The translations under genes were made by a program, and so were the position numbers. 64,000 nt of DNA from Desulfuribacillus alkaliarsenatis (GTDB lineage Bacteria; Bacillota; Bacilli; Desulfuribacillales; Desulfuribacillaceae): NCBI RefSeq assembly GCF_001730225.1, contig NZ_MIJE01000032.1, positions 124,001 to 188,000 on the forward strand, in the 5' to 3' direction. The notes beneath the pieces were generated by a model. The model was given only the letters and a program-made list of their open reading frames with translations. It was not told the DNA's origin and did no database searches. Positions 7,894-16,902 of this stretch are shown here, piece after piece (within the stretch, counting starts at the first letter, position 1; each line of letters begins with the position of its first letter).

Positions 7894-9246
7894 TTAACGT
7901 TCAGATAACGGTCTATATTTATGCTTAGTTACGACACTCTTATAGGCTGGGCGAATAATTCTATGCCCGGTCAATAACTCTTCAATTCTATGAGCACACC
8001 AACCTGGTATTCTTGCCGTAGCAAACAGTGGTGTATAGATATCAGGTGGTATATTTAATATCTCATAAACAAAACCAGAATATAAATCAACATTAGCTGC
8101 AATATGCTTGTCTATTCCTTTAACTTCAGTAAATACTTGCGGCGTTAGTTCTTCTATCGCTAAATAAAGATTTAATTCTAACATTTTATCCTTTTCTTTA
8201 GCTAGTTCAATCGCTTTTTGCTTTAATAGCACAGCCCTTGGGTCTGATAATGTATAGATAGCATGTCCCATGCCATAAATTAAGCCACTACCATCAAATG
8301 CTTCTTTATTGATTATTTTAGTTAGATATCGCTTAATTTCTTCTTTATTATCCCACTTCTTAACGTTACGTTTAATGTCGTTCATCATAGCAAGTACTTT
8401 CATATTAGCACCGCCATGCTTAGGCCCTTTTAATGAACCAATTGCGGCAGCAATAGCTGAGTATGTATCGGAACCCGAAGAGGTGACGACTCTGGTTACG
8501 AACGATGAATTATTTCCTCCGCCATGTTCAGCATGTAAAACTAATGATAAGTCTAATATCTCAGCTTCCACCCTAGAATAATCAGAATCATGACGCATCA
8601 TCGTAAGTATATTTTCTGCCGTACTTAACTCACGTTTAGGTTTATGGAGAAATAAGCTTTCATTATTATGGTAATGAGATTTAGCCTGATAGCCGTATGC
8701 CATAATTGATGGAAATTGAGCAATTAGCTCAATTGATTGTCTAATAACGTTAGCAGTACTTGTATCGTCTGGATTATCATCGTATGAATACTTAGCAAGA
8801 ACACTTCTAGCTAATTTGTTCATTATATCTGTACTTGGTGCTTTCAAAATCATACCTCTAACAAAGCCATCTTCTAATTCTCGCAATTCCCCTAATAAGT
8901 CTGAGAATTCATTAAGCTCAAGAGCAGTAGGCAGCTTGCCAAATAGTAATAGATAGCATACTTCTTCAAAGCCAAAGCGCTTATCTTTCTGAAAGCCATC
9001 AACAATGTCGTATACATTCTTGCCTCGATAATACAGTTTTCCATGATCAGGCATGACATCGCCATCTTCTACGTAATAACCATGAACTTCCCCAACTTTA
9101 GATAACCCAGCTAAAACGCCAGTCCCATTACTATTTCTTAGACCGCGTTTAACATCATAATTAGCATACAAATTGGAATCGATATAGCTTTCTTGCTCTA
9201 CAATTAAAGAAAGTTCTTCTATTTTTTTTCTTTGTTGCTCGTTCAT
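7894..9246 (-). CDS. Citrate synthase
   Basis: This 450-residue enzyme condenses acetyl-CoA and oxaloacetate to citrate. The catalytic triad is recognisable: His in GPKHGGAN, His in GMGHAIY and Asp in NVDLYSGF. The LHAEHGGGNNSSF segment and the length are characteristic of the longer citrate synthases of Clostridia rather than the 370-residue Bacillus CitZ. ATG follows AAGGAG with about six bases. No aconitase or isocitrate dehydrogenase is nearby, and the gene has its own terminator. It could serve glutamate synthesis or a full or partial TCA cycle. 2-methylcitrate synthase is the alternative within this superfamily, but nothing nearby supports propionate use. Confidence 0.92.
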   Translation of the reverse strand: MNEQQRKKIEELSLIVEQESYIDSNLYANYDVKRGLRNSNGTGVLAGLSKVGEVHGYYVEDGDVMPDHGKLYYRGKNVYDIVDGFQKDKRFGFEEVCYLLLFGKLPTALELNEFSDLLGELRELEDGFVRGMILKAPSTDIMNKLARSVLAKYSYDDNPDDTSTANVIRQSIELIAQFPSIMAYGYQAKSHYHNNESLFLHKPKRELSTAENILTMMRHDSDYSRVEAEILDLSLVLHAEHGGGNNSSFVTRVVTSSGSDTYSAIAAAIGSLKGPKHGGANMKVLAMMNDIKRNVKKWDNKEEIKRYLTKIINKEAFDGSGLIYGMGHAIYTLSDPRAVLLKQKAIELAKEKDKMLELNLYLAIEELTPQVFTEVKGIDKHIAANVDLYSGFVYEILNIPPDIYTPLFATARIPGWCAHRIEELLTGHRIIRPAYKSVVTKHKYRPLSER

Positions 9247-9343
9247 TATGTATTTCTCCTTCCCTCACCATTCAAGTAACAACATAACCTTTAACATTAT
9301 AACATATATAGATTATACGGTATAACAGCATTACCTAAGACAG

Positions 9344-9709
9344 CTACGAAAAAAAATCTAATGCTTTTGCAAGCTCATCTGCAGCCTTCTCGTGCTCTTT
9401 AACCTTATCTGTCTCCTTGCTACTGTTTGGTGCATTTATTTTATGTGTGCTATTTAAATGGTTTGGTGGCAACTCTCTATTGGGGGCTACCTCTTTTTTC
9501 AAATTCCTAACTGGCACCTGTTGCAGACCATCAATTTTCTTTTCTAATCTTTTTAAAATTTCTATGATGGAATCATTGCTCTTGCCAGTTAAGATTTCTC
9601 TAGTTTGGTTTTCGATTAATTCAATTATAAAAAATTGAGCATCTTCAACGTTATTAATTAACTGCTTTGCTTCTTTTGACAGTTTATCTGTGTCAACAAT
9701 AACTTGCAT
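9344..9709 (-). CDS. Small hypothetical protein coupled to ParM-like actin
   Basis: I do not recognise this 121-residue protein. It is acidic and basic in patches, with a predicted helical N-terminal half. That half includes a possible coiled coil, IIEILKRLEKKIDGLQQV, around residues 48-65. A Pro/Asn/Ser-rich linker (about 72-100) and a short amphipathic C-terminal helix (EHEKAADELAKALDFF) follow. Its start overlaps the stop of the upstream ParM-like gene by one base (TAATG), which implies translational coupling. By position it could be an adaptor, as ParR is for ParM, but no ribbon-helix-helix motif is obvious. Function is unknown. Confidence 0.75.
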   Translation of the reverse strand: MQVIVDTDKLSKEAKQLINNVEDAQFFIIELIENQTREILTGKSNDSIIEILKRLEKKIDGLQQVPVRNLKKEVAPNRELPPNHLNSTHKINAPNSSKETDKVKEHEKAADELAKALDFFS

Positions 9710-10737
9710 TAATTATCCTTCCTTTTTTTTGCTAATGCTTGTGCTGCAAGGAAACCTTCGACGTTAGCAAATGCTGCTTTTTCCATTTTAATCATAGTTG
9801 GGAAACTATGTCTTAGGTAAGGTGCCAAAACCTCCCCACCTCCTCCTGCTATTATAACCGCAGACAGGCTGTCAATTTCATCTCCCCACCTTATTTTGAC
9901 CTTTGAAGTAATTTGATGAGCTAGTTCTTCATAGGCTCCATCCTCAAATCCAGCCAAGTCTATCTCTGATCCTCTATGTAGAAGCTTACTATCTTCCCAA
10001 AATATTGCCTTCTCTACGGATAATAAGTCAACAGACTTCTTTACTACTTCTTCCACTTCGTTTTGAACGATTTGATAAGCATACTTCATACCCAAATCAA
10101 TTCCACCACTTAAATCCTCACGTGGCATCAGACCTTTTTTACCTTTAGACATGACTAAGATATCTGTGGTTCGGTAGCCAATGTCTATTAATCCAACTGG
10201 TGAACTAACTAATTGTGGGTTTTTCACATCCCCGTCTATACCAAGACAGGCTGCATAATAGGCACCTGCACCCTGTGGAAACACATATACATCGCTTACT
10301 TTTACTCTTTTTCTATTATGTCCTTCCACAATTACTGATACATCTAATTTTTTTAATAGTACAGTTACATCCTCCTTTTGCGAACGATAGTATGTAAGTG
10401 GTAAACCAACAGCCAATTCAATATCCTCATCGTTACCTAATAGAGCTGCTGCAGTTGCAATTAGTATTTGCATATTAGTATTTTCTATAGCTTTTTCTTC
10501 CCAAGTCCGTAAACCACTACCACCAACCATAGCAGCATCGCCAACTAAGTATTTTTTTGAATTTTCCAGTTCACCTGCTGGCCATATACTTACAGAATAA
10601 TCCTCATTCTGTGATTTTAAGATTGTTCTCATTTTCTCACTTCTATCTAATGCAACAACAGATGGAAAACGTAAAGTTTCCCCGTTTTCATTCATTGCTT
10701 TAACAAAACCATATCCAATATCAATTGCTATTCTCAT
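9709..10737 (-). CDS. ParM/StbA-family actin-like ATPase
   Basis: This 342-residue protein belongs to the actin/Hsp70 superfamily in its ParM-like branch. The N-terminal phosphate-1 motif is IAIDIGYGFVKA and the phosphate-2 motif is GLIDIGYRTTDILV. The adenosine motif is AVIIAGGGGEVLAPYL near the C-terminus. In plasmids such proteins polymerise into filaments that push DNA copies apart, but here the neighbours are ordinary chromosomal genes. The downstream 121-residue gene is translationally coupled. The upstream boundary is a terminator at 10779. Some related chromosomal proteins have unknown roles, so filament formation is an inference from family. Confidence in the fold is high; confidence in a role is low. 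Confidence 0.85.
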   Translation of the reverse strand: MRIAIDIGYGFVKAMNENGETLRFPSVVALDRSEKMRTILKSQNEDYSVSIWPAGELENSKKYLVGDAAMVGGSGLRTWEEKAIENTNMQILIATAAALLGNDEDIELAVGLPLTYYRSQKEDVTVLLKKLDVSVIVEGHNRKRVKVSDVYVFPQGAGAYYAACLGIDGDVKNPQLVSSPVGLIDIGYRTTDILVMSKGKKGLMPREDLSGGIDLGMKYAYQIVQNEVEEVVKKSVDLLSVEKAIFWEDSKLLHRGSEIDLAGFEDGAYEELAHQITSKVKIRWGDEIDSLSAVIIAGGGGEVLAPYLRHSFPTMIKMEKAAFANVEGFLAAQALAKKRKDN

Positions 10738-10778
10738 GATTTGCCTCCATTCTATTTACAAATAAAAATTTACAAATA

Positions 10779-10806
10779 AAACATCGATTATTGATAAATC
10801 GATGTT
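10779..10806 (-). terminator. Terminator after cheY
   Basis: ACATCGAT (10781-10788) pairs with ATCGATGT (10798-10805), and on the minus strand TTTTATTTG follows. It ends the che operon nine bases past cheY. Confidence 0.7.
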
Positions 10807-10814
10807 ATAAGCAA

Positions 10815-11177
10815 TTATTTTAAAACCTTTGATATCGCTTCTATGACTCTGTCTGCCTGAAAGGGTTTAACGATAAAATCCTTTGCACCTGCTTGAATAG
10901 CTTGTACAACCATACCCTGCTGACCCATCGCCGAACACATAATCACTTTCGCGTTTCCGTCTGCCTTTCTTATTTCTTTTAAGGCTTCTATACCATCCAT
11001 TTCAGGCATAGTAATATCCATCGTAACTAAGTCTGGCTGATGTTCTTGATATAATTTTACAGCTTCCTGACCGTTAGCGGCCTCAGCAACAACTTCATAT
11101 CCGTTTTTTTTCAATGTATCCTTTATCATAACGCGCATGAAAGCTGCATCATCAACTACTAGTACTTTTCCTGACAT
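10815..11177 (-). CDS. cheY: Chemotaxis response regulator CheY
   Basis: This is a 120-residue stand-alone receiver domain. The acidic pocket is VVDDAAF, the phospho-accepting Asp is in MDITMPEMDG, the Thr/Ser switch is in CSAMG, and the conserved Lys is in VKPF. It has no output domain, as expected for a CheY that binds the flagellar switch. It lies 18 bases after cheW in a cheA-cheW-cheY operon with a good GGGAGG site before the ATG. Many CheY-like regulators exist, but the gene order makes this the chemotaxis CheY. Confidence 0.93.
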   Translation of the reverse strand: MSGKVLVVDDAAFMRVMIKDTLKKNGYEVVAEAANGQEAVKLYQEHQPDLVTMDITMPEMDGIEALKEIRKADGNAKVIMCSAMGQQGMVVQAIQAGAKDFIVKPFQADRVIEAISKVLK

Positions 11178-11195
11178 CCTCCCACTCCTTTATTA

Positions 11196-11624
11196 CTATA
11201 GTTCTTTTTCTTGTAGATTAAGCACTTTTTGCAAATGTAAGAGAATTAGCAGACGATTTTCTACCTTAATAACTCCCCGTATAAACTCAGCCTCTACACT
11301 ACCAATTACTTTAGGAGCAGGCTCTATTCTATTTTCGTCTATTTCTATTACTTCATTAGCCGCATCAACAACTAATCCTATTTCAATATCTTTCACACTA
11401 ATAATGATTACCCTAGTATTATCGCTATCGTTAATAGCTTCTATCCCAAACCTCGTTCTCAAATCAATAATAGGTGTTACAATACCCCGTAGGTTAATAA
11501 CTCCTTTAATAAAATCGGCCATATTCGGTATCCTAGTAACATGACTTACCCTTTCAATTGAGCGCACCTGATCTATCTCTACACCATATTCTTCATCATT
11601 CAGCTTGAAAATAATAATCTTCAT
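11196..11624 (-). CDS. cheW: Chemotaxis adaptor CheW
   Basis: This 142-residue CheW-domain protein links receptors to the CheA kinase. It has the typical pattern of a short beta strand (IIIFKLNDEEYGVEI), the V/I-rich segment before INLRG (GVINLRGIVTPIIDLR), and the later VVDAANEVIEI and GVIKVENRLLILLHL strands. ATG lies behind AGAGGAGG. It sits 16 bases downstream of cheA and 18 upstream of cheY, so the three are cotranscribed. Confidence 0.93.
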   Translation of the reverse strand: MKIIIFKLNDEEYGVEIDQVRSIERVSHVTRIPNMADFIKGVINLRGIVTPIIDLRTRFGIEAINDSDNTRVIIISVKDIEIGLVVDAANEVIEIDENRIEPAPKVIGSVEAEFIRGVIKVENRLLILLHLQKVLNLQEKEL

Positions 11625-11640
11625 TTAGGTATCGCCTCCT

Positions 11641-13698
11641 CTATTGAATTAGGGCATTACAATCAATAATTAATGCTACTTGACCATCACCTAAAATGGT
11701 TGCGCCAGATATAGCAAACACATTAGGCAAGTAGGTTCCGAGATTCTTCAATACTATTTCTTGCTGTCCGATAAAGTCATCGACTATAAGCCCAGCCATC
11801 TTATCGCCCTTCTTAACTACAATGACAGATACTTCATCGTCTTCAACTTCATCTGCTCTTGGAATAGCAAACACTTTTTCTAATGAAACTAACGGAACAA
11901 TATGTCCGCGGAAGTCTATTACCTGTTGACCTTGTACCAAATATATATCCTTTTTAGAGAATACAGCAGTCTCGATAATAGAACTTAATGGTATTGCATA
12001 CTTCTCATCAGATATTCTAATTAACATCGACTGAATAATTGAGAGCGTCAGGGGTAGTTCTATCTGGAACTTCGTATATTCACCAAGTTTTGACTCGATA
12101 TGAACCTGACCACTTAAGGCTTCAATCTTACTTCTTACAACGTCAAGCCCAACCCCCCTACCTGATACGTCAGTAACTACCTTTGCAGTACTAAATCCAG
12201 ATTGGAAAAGCAGCATAAATACCTGTTGGTCACTCATTTGGTTTCCTTGCTCTTCTGTTAGCAATCCACGCTCAATTGCTTTGTTAAGAATTTTTTGACG
12301 ATCTAAACCATTACCATCATCAATTATCTCTATAAAGACATGGTTCCCACTGTGATATGCGTGCAACTGTATCTTGCCAGTTTCTGGTTTGCCTTTTTTG
12401 ATTCTTTCTTCAGGTGATTCTAAACCATGATCCAAAGAATTTCTTAATAAGTGAACAAGTGGATCACCTATTTCGTCAATTACAGTTCTGTCTAATTCTG
12501 TGTCTGCGCCTTTAATATCTAACTCTACTTTTTTATTCAAATCCTTCGATAAATCTCTTATCATTCTTGGGAATCGATTAAAGACTTGTTCAATCGGTAC
12601 CATTCTCATATTTAAGATTAAGTTTTGTAAATCCCCACTAATTCTACTCATATGCTCTACCGATTCTACTAATTCAGAATGACCTAATTCTCTAGCTATT
12701 TGCTCCAATCTACCCCTGTCAATAACCAACTCACTAAATAAATTCATTAATACGTCTAAGCGTTCTATATCAACACGAATTGTTTTACTACTAATCGGTT
12801 TTGTCTTCATGGCAGCTTGGTTCTTTTCTGTCGGTTGTTTCTGTTCCTGCTTAGAACTGTCCAAAGCAGATTCTGATACAGTAGGCTCTACATCAGCTTT
12901 AATATCTTCATCTTCAGAGCTAATCGTTAAATCGATATTTTTAATCTCTACTTCGGCTACCTCTGATATGTTTACTAGTTTGCCTTTAATTAAATCCTTA
13001 GATTCTGCAGTTAAAAATACTAGTTCAAATGATAAATCAAATTTTTCATCTTCTAAATCTTCGACAGCTGGGTCAGCAAGGATTACTTCGCCTAAGCCCT
13101 CTAAAGCATCAAAAATCATAAACACTCGAGCAGCCTTAAGCATACAATCTTTACTTAATGAAATTGAAATATGTAAAGCATTATGCCCAGTCGACTGTGA
13201 CTGTAAAATTACAGTTTTCTGATATTCATCAAGCAGATGCCCATAAGAACCGTCAACATTTCCATCGCTCTTATTATCCGTACTTGTAGCTTGCTTCGTT
13301 TCCTTTGCCGTCGGCTGCTGACCACTCGCAATTGCTTTTAATTGTTCAACAAGCGGAGCTACATTAGCTTTACCGTCTGAACCTTCAATAATTGAATACA
13401 CCATTCCTTCTAACAAATCTACACTTTGAAAAATAACATCCATTATTTCTGGTGTTATTTCAGTAATCTCATTTCTAACTTGGTCTAATACATTTTCAAG
13501 CTCATGAGTTAGGTTTGCTATGTCTTCAAATCCCATAGTAGCGGACATACCTTTTATTGTATGGGCTGACCTAAATACGTTTTTCACGATATCTATGTCT
13601 TTCGGATTTTTTTCAAGTTCTAATAAATTGTCATTTATTGCTTGTAAATGCTCTTTTGACTCGTCAATAAACATATCTAAATATTGATTGGTATCCAA
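11641..13698 (-). CDS. cheA: Chemotaxis histidine kinase CheA
   Basis: This is a 685-residue kinase. The start is set to TTG at 13698, six bases behind GAGGTG, giving MDTNQYLDMFIDESKEHL, which matches the Bacillus CheA N-terminus; a GTG three codons earlier overlaps the ribosome binding site. The P1 Hpt domain holds the phosphorylated His in FRSAHTIKGMSATMGF. A P2 CheY-docking domain occupies about 155-250. Dimerisation and GHKL ATPase domains follow, with NSLDHGLE (N box), DDGNGLD and GRGVGLDVV (G boxes). A C-terminal CheW-like domain ends the protein. It heads cheA-cheW-cheY. No cheB, cheR, cheC or cheD is beside it, so adaptation genes must be elsewhere. Confidence 0.95.
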   Translation of the reverse strand: MDTNQYLDMFIDESKEHLQAINDNLLELEKNPKDIDIVKNVFRSAHTIKGMSATMGFEDIANLTHELENVLDQVRNEITEITPEIMDVIFQSVDLLEGMVYSIIEGSDGKANVAPLVEQLKAIASGQQPTAKETKQATSTDNKSDGNVDGSYGHLLDEYQKTVILQSQSTGHNALHISISLSKDCMLKAARVFMIFDALEGLGEVILADPAVEDLEDEKFDLSFELVFLTAESKDLIKGKLVNISEVAEVEIKNIDLTISSEDEDIKADVEPTVSESALDSSKQEQKQPTEKNQAAMKTKPISSKTIRVDIERLDVLMNLFSELVIDRGRLEQIARELGHSELVESVEHMSRISGDLQNLILNMRMVPIEQVFNRFPRMIRDLSKDLNKKVELDIKGADTELDRTVIDEIGDPLVHLLRNSLDHGLESPEERIKKGKPETGKIQLHAYHSGNHVFIEIIDDGNGLDRQKILNKAIERGLLTEEQGNQMSDQQVFMLLFQSGFSTAKVVTDVSGRGVGLDVVRSKIEALSGQVHIESKLGEYTKFQIELPLTLSIIQSMLIRISDEKYAIPLSSIIETAVFSKKDIYLVQGQQVIDFRGHIVPLVSLEKVFAIPRADEVEDDEVSVIVVKKGDKMAGLIVDDFIGQQEIVLKNLGTYLPNVFAISGATILGDGQVALIIDCNALIQ

Positions 13699-13811
13699 TA
13701 AAAACACCTCTTTCTTATATGTAAATTTCTATTTCTAATCTTTAATATATTATAGCAATTCCATTATACCTTATTTCACAAAGATTATTAACAACAAATG
13801 CTCCTTTAGTA

Positions 13812-14216
13812 CTAATTTTCTTGAAAAGATTTTATACAAACCACCCTGTTCCCCGATTTGTTATATAAAATATCATCACACATCATCTTAGTCATAATAA
13901 TTCCTCGACCTCTTTCTTCAAAGCTGTAGATGTCTAACTCCCTTTGAAGTCTTTCTCTCCAGTTAAAACCTTCACCCTGATCTTCTATAGTAAATTTAGT
14001 AGTACTACCGCTAATTTCAACCTTAACAAAAACTTTCTTGCTTTTGTCAAGCTGATTCCCATGTTCAATTGCATTATTTAATAGTTCGTGGAAACAAAAC
14101 AAAAATGCCTCCACTTCTTTTTCATCATAATGATAAATTAAAATTTCCCTAATTTCACTTTTTAATATATCAGCTTTTTGTAAACAGCTATCTATCTGAA
14201 AGCTATATAATTCCAT
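13812..14216 (-). CDS. GHKL ATP-binding protein (RsbW/SpoIIAB-like serine kinase fold)
   Basis: This 134-residue single-domain HATPase_c protein has an N box HELLNNAIEHGN, a G1 box EDQGEGF and a G2 box ERGRGI. Size and motif spacing match anti-sigma-factor kinases such as RsbW and SpoIIAB, and the ATP-binding modules of partner-switching systems. No anti-anti-sigma (STAS) protein or sigma factor is adjacent, so it is not a canonical rsbVW or spoIIA locus. It lies 113 bases upstream of cheA on the same strand and may be cotranscribed, hinting at a signalling role. The partner is unknown. Confidence 0.8.
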   Translation of the reverse strand: MELYSFQIDSCLQKADILKSEIREILIYHYDEKEVEAFLFCFHELLNNAIEHGNQLDKSKKVFVKVEISGSTTKFTIEDQGEGFNWRERLQRELDIYSFEERGRGIIMTKMMCDDILYNKSGNRVVCIKSFQEN

Positions 14217-14352
14217 CTTATAATCGCAACCTTTTGTTGATATATGTTTTATTATACATCTTTTCTTTATAACTTTTTAAAATCCTGCAAAACTTTAAAA
14301 AATATAATAAATTAAACAAGCAAAAGAATGTATAATTCAAACATTTATCATA
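14217..14352. other. AT-rich intergenic region without recognised feature
   Basis: These 136 bases between the MFS transporter's 3' end and the GHKL gene's start hold only A/T-rich sequence. I see no convincing hairpin or ORF; any promoter for the GHKL gene would be here. Confidence 0.4.
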
Positions 14353-15504
14353 TTAAGTTTTGCTAATTTTCCTTTTAATATTATAAAATAACCACTGAAC
14401 AAATATGAAAATTATACTAGCACTCCAAAAAGGCTCAAAGTAAAATTGCACGGACATACCACCTACAATAGGACCAAGAAACACACCCAACGAAAATGCA
14501 GCATAAAAAATACCGAAGGTTGTACCTCTACAGTTTGTATCGGTCTCATCCACAATAATGGCAGTCATAGCAGGAAAAATCAATCCAAATCCACAACCAT
14601 AAAAAATCATCAACATTATAAATTGGTAGATTTCCTTCGCGAACGGTAATAGAGTCAACGTAATAGTTATTACAAAAAAACCAATTGCTAAAGGTACATA
14701 TCTACCATAATAGTCAGACAAACGATTGACTGGCAGTAAAAACACAATAATTGCAACTATTGAAAATACACTAAATAAAAGTCCTGTTTCCTTGCTAGTG
14801 AAGCCTATACTCTCTAGATTAAGTGGAAAGGCATATGCTAACACTCCCATTGAAAACATTAGACTAAATCCCGATAAATAGGCGATTTTTAATTTATTAC
14901 AATATAAAAGTCGTTTAAATTCTTCAACCGTAAGCTTTTGTAAATTTGATTCCTTTCTCGAGTAAGTTTCCTTTAGAAATATAAATGCCAATATTGCAGT
15001 AACAACTAATATTGATCCGATTGCTAAAAATACCGATTCATAGCCAAACCTTTCCTTGCCAATACCAGCAAGCATTGGTCCCAAAAGAGCAGCTATACCT
15101 ACAGCAGCGCCAGCGTATCCCATTGATTTAGCAGTAGAGCTAGTCCTGCTGGAAGCTAAATCACCTGCATAGGTAAAAGCAGCTGGAATTAAAATTGCGC
15201 CACCAATGCCATGTAATATTCTTAGCCATAATAACTGTGTTGGCTCAGTTACCCATGCATATAACATCACAGCTACTCCCGCTACTAGCATACCACCGAC
15301 GATTCCTACTTTGCGGCCAAATTGGTCTATTACTAAGCCCGCACCTAAATTACCTAGCATATTAGAGAACGAATAAGCCCCCATGATAATACCTATCAAA
15401 AGCGCACTGGCACCTAATGAGCTAACAAACGGAGATAATATAGGTAATTGAGCCATTGTATCAATAAAACTTACTACGATTACAAAATAAATAAATAGCA
15501 TCAT
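14353..15504 (-). CDS. MFS transporter (drug efflux type)
   Basis: This membrane protein of about 383 residues has around 12 hydrophobic spans. The DQFGRKVG loop between helices 2 and 3 matches the MFS signature (G-x-L-x-D-R-x-G-R-K). A second half begins near residue 205 after a charged central loop. I prefer ATG at 15504, nine bases behind GGAG, over the ATG six codons upstream, which has no site. It resembles the multidrug-resistance branch, but the substrate cannot be read. It is monocistronic, bounded upstream by the terminator at 15573 and followed by a featureless AT-rich gap. Confidence 0.88.
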   Translation of the reverse strand: MMLFIYFVIVVSFIDTMAQLPILSPFVSSLGASALLIGIIMGAYSFSNMLGNLGAGLVIDQFGRKVGIVGGMLVAGVAVMLYAWVTEPTQLLWLRILHGIGGAILIPAAFTYAGDLASSRTSSTAKSMGYAGAAVGIAALLGPMLAGIGKERFGYESVFLAIGSILVVTAILAFIFLKETYSRKESNLQKLTVEEFKRLLYCNKLKIAYLSGFSLMFSMGVLAYAFPLNLESIGFTSKETGLLFSVFSIVAIIVFLLPVNRLSDYYGRYVPLAIGFFVITITLTLLPFAKEIYQFIMLMIFYGCGFGLIFPAMTAIIVDETDTNCRGTTFGIFYAAFSLGVFLGPIVGGMSVQFYFEPFWSASIIFIFVQWLFYNIKRKISKT

Positions 15505-15572
15505 CTTGCTTTCACTCCACATTCATGTATTTATCATAACTGTATATATAATAACCTTATTTATAATAACTG

Positions 15573-15620
15573 AAAACGACAGCCTCGATATGATAATATC
15601 GTAAGATCTGTCGTTTTTCT
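15573..15620 (-). terminator. Terminator of the glycogen operon
   Basis: AAAACGACAG (15573-15582) pairs with CTGTCGTTTT (15608-15617), and an inner CGATAT/ATATCG stem lies within. It lies 44 bases past the DUF418 gene. Confidence 0.75.
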
Positions 15621-15663
15621 ATATATTTATATTTGTTTCTATTTTTGATATTTATATTTGCTT

Positions 15664-16902
15664 TTATTTTTGCCTGATTACATTTCCGTATGTGAGCCAA
15701 CGCCATATCCATTCTAACGGCCCATATTTATACTTATTAAACCAAATAACACTTAATTTCACTTGAGTAATGTATATTGCAATTGCAATTAAAATACCCA
15801 CAGCTGGACCTACGTTACCATACATACCTAGACCATAGCTATAAAAAATCGTTGTGCAAATCAAGGTCTGCAATATATAGTTACTCAATGCCATCCTACC
15901 AACGCTCGCAAATGGTCGTAAAAGTCTTTGCCACGTTTCCTTTTGTAGTAAGAGTAGGATTGAAGTCATATAAAAGATGCTTAATGCAGGGTCTCCAATA
16001 ACCATGCCAACTTGATTCGTAAAATTATATACCGTTATCAACTCAAAGGATGCTTGGGCTTGACTATATACCTTCATGATTGTCATTGGCAAACCGAAGA
16101 TAAGGCTCCAAAGCCATATTTTTTTAATGAGTCCTAAGTTAACAGAAACATTGGAGATAATCTTCCTTTTGCCAACATAAGCACCCATTAAAAACATAGG
16201 CAAAATCATAGGAACTCCAAATATTGCATATGTGAAAACAAAGCTTAGATCCGTAATTCTTTGCTGCATAATATCAGCATATGAGCCTTCACTATAAGCG
16301 AAATAAGAACTTTCGATTTGCTCATACATCTGGGCTAAAAACATTTGATTTTGAGCGTTATATTCTGCCATATCCATATTGGCATATGCCATTGATGCTA
16401 TAAACAATAGACCCATAATTACAATAGATAGAATTAATAAAGTTATAGCCCAGACCAACATTGTTTTTGGTTTCCTATTAAAGAAAGCCAATAGTAGAAA
16501 TCCTATTAATGCATACATTATTAAAATATCCCCATACCAGAAAAAGAATGCATGAATAAGACCAAACAGCAACAGAAAGAACAATCGTCGTGCGAACAAT
16601 AGGCCTGCCTTTTTGTGCTTTTCCTGAGCCCGCTCCATAAATATCACAAATCCAACTCCAAATAAGAAGGAAAACATTGTGTAAAACTTACCTTCTGCAA
16701 GAAGTTGAATTCCATAATAAGCCCATCTATCTAACGGACTCTCCCATGGAATTTCCCCTATTACGTAATAATATACAATAGGTGTATTAAAATAAATCAT
16801 ATTCACCATTAGGATTCCTAACAGTGCAAATCCCCTTAAAATATCTAAGCTTGCTATACGTCTATTAGCTTCAATTGGTGTTAACTGTTCCACCAAGGTC
16901 AC
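15664..16902 (-). CDS. DUF418 family multi-pass membrane protein
   Basis: This protein of about 412 residues has 8-10 hydrophobic spans. It opens with the family's signature region RIASLDILRGFALLGILMVN, and the C-terminal half has the DUF418 pattern (GRMALSNYILQT). It is homologous in type to YeiB of E. coli and YxaH or YrkO of Bacillus, whose function is unsettled. The GTG at 16902 overlaps the stop of the amylase-amylomaltase gene (GTGA). Better-spaced starts two or three codons later (TTG 16896, GTG 16893) are possible. It is the last gene of the glycogen operon. Whether it has anything to do with glycogen or sugars is unknown. Confidence 0.85.
   Translation of the reverse strand: MTLVEQLTPIEANRRIASLDILRGFALLGILMVNMIYFNTPIVYYYVIGEIPWESPLDRWAYYGIQLLAEGKFYTMFSFLFGVGFVIFMERAQEKHKKAGLLFARRLFFLLLFGLIHAFFFWYGDILIMYALIGFLLLAFFNRKPKTMLVWAITLLILSIVIMGLLFIASMAYANMDMAEYNAQNQMFLAQMYEQIESSYFAYSEGSYADIMQQRITDLSFVFTYAIFGVPMILPMFLMGAYVGKRKIISNVSVNLGLIKKIWLWSLIFGLPMTIMKVYSQAQASFELITVYNFTNQVGMVIGDPALSIFYMTSILLLLQKETWQRLLRPFASVGRMALSNYILQTLICTTIFYSYGLGMYGNVGPAVGILIAIAIYITQVKLSVIWFNKYKYGPLEWIWRWLTYGNVIRQK

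Noticed and set aside
10755-10780. Short direct repeat of TTTACAAATAAAA upstream of the ParM-like gene, as a parC-like centromere
   Set aside because: Only two AT-rich copies are present, far fewer than usual iterons, so chance is likely.
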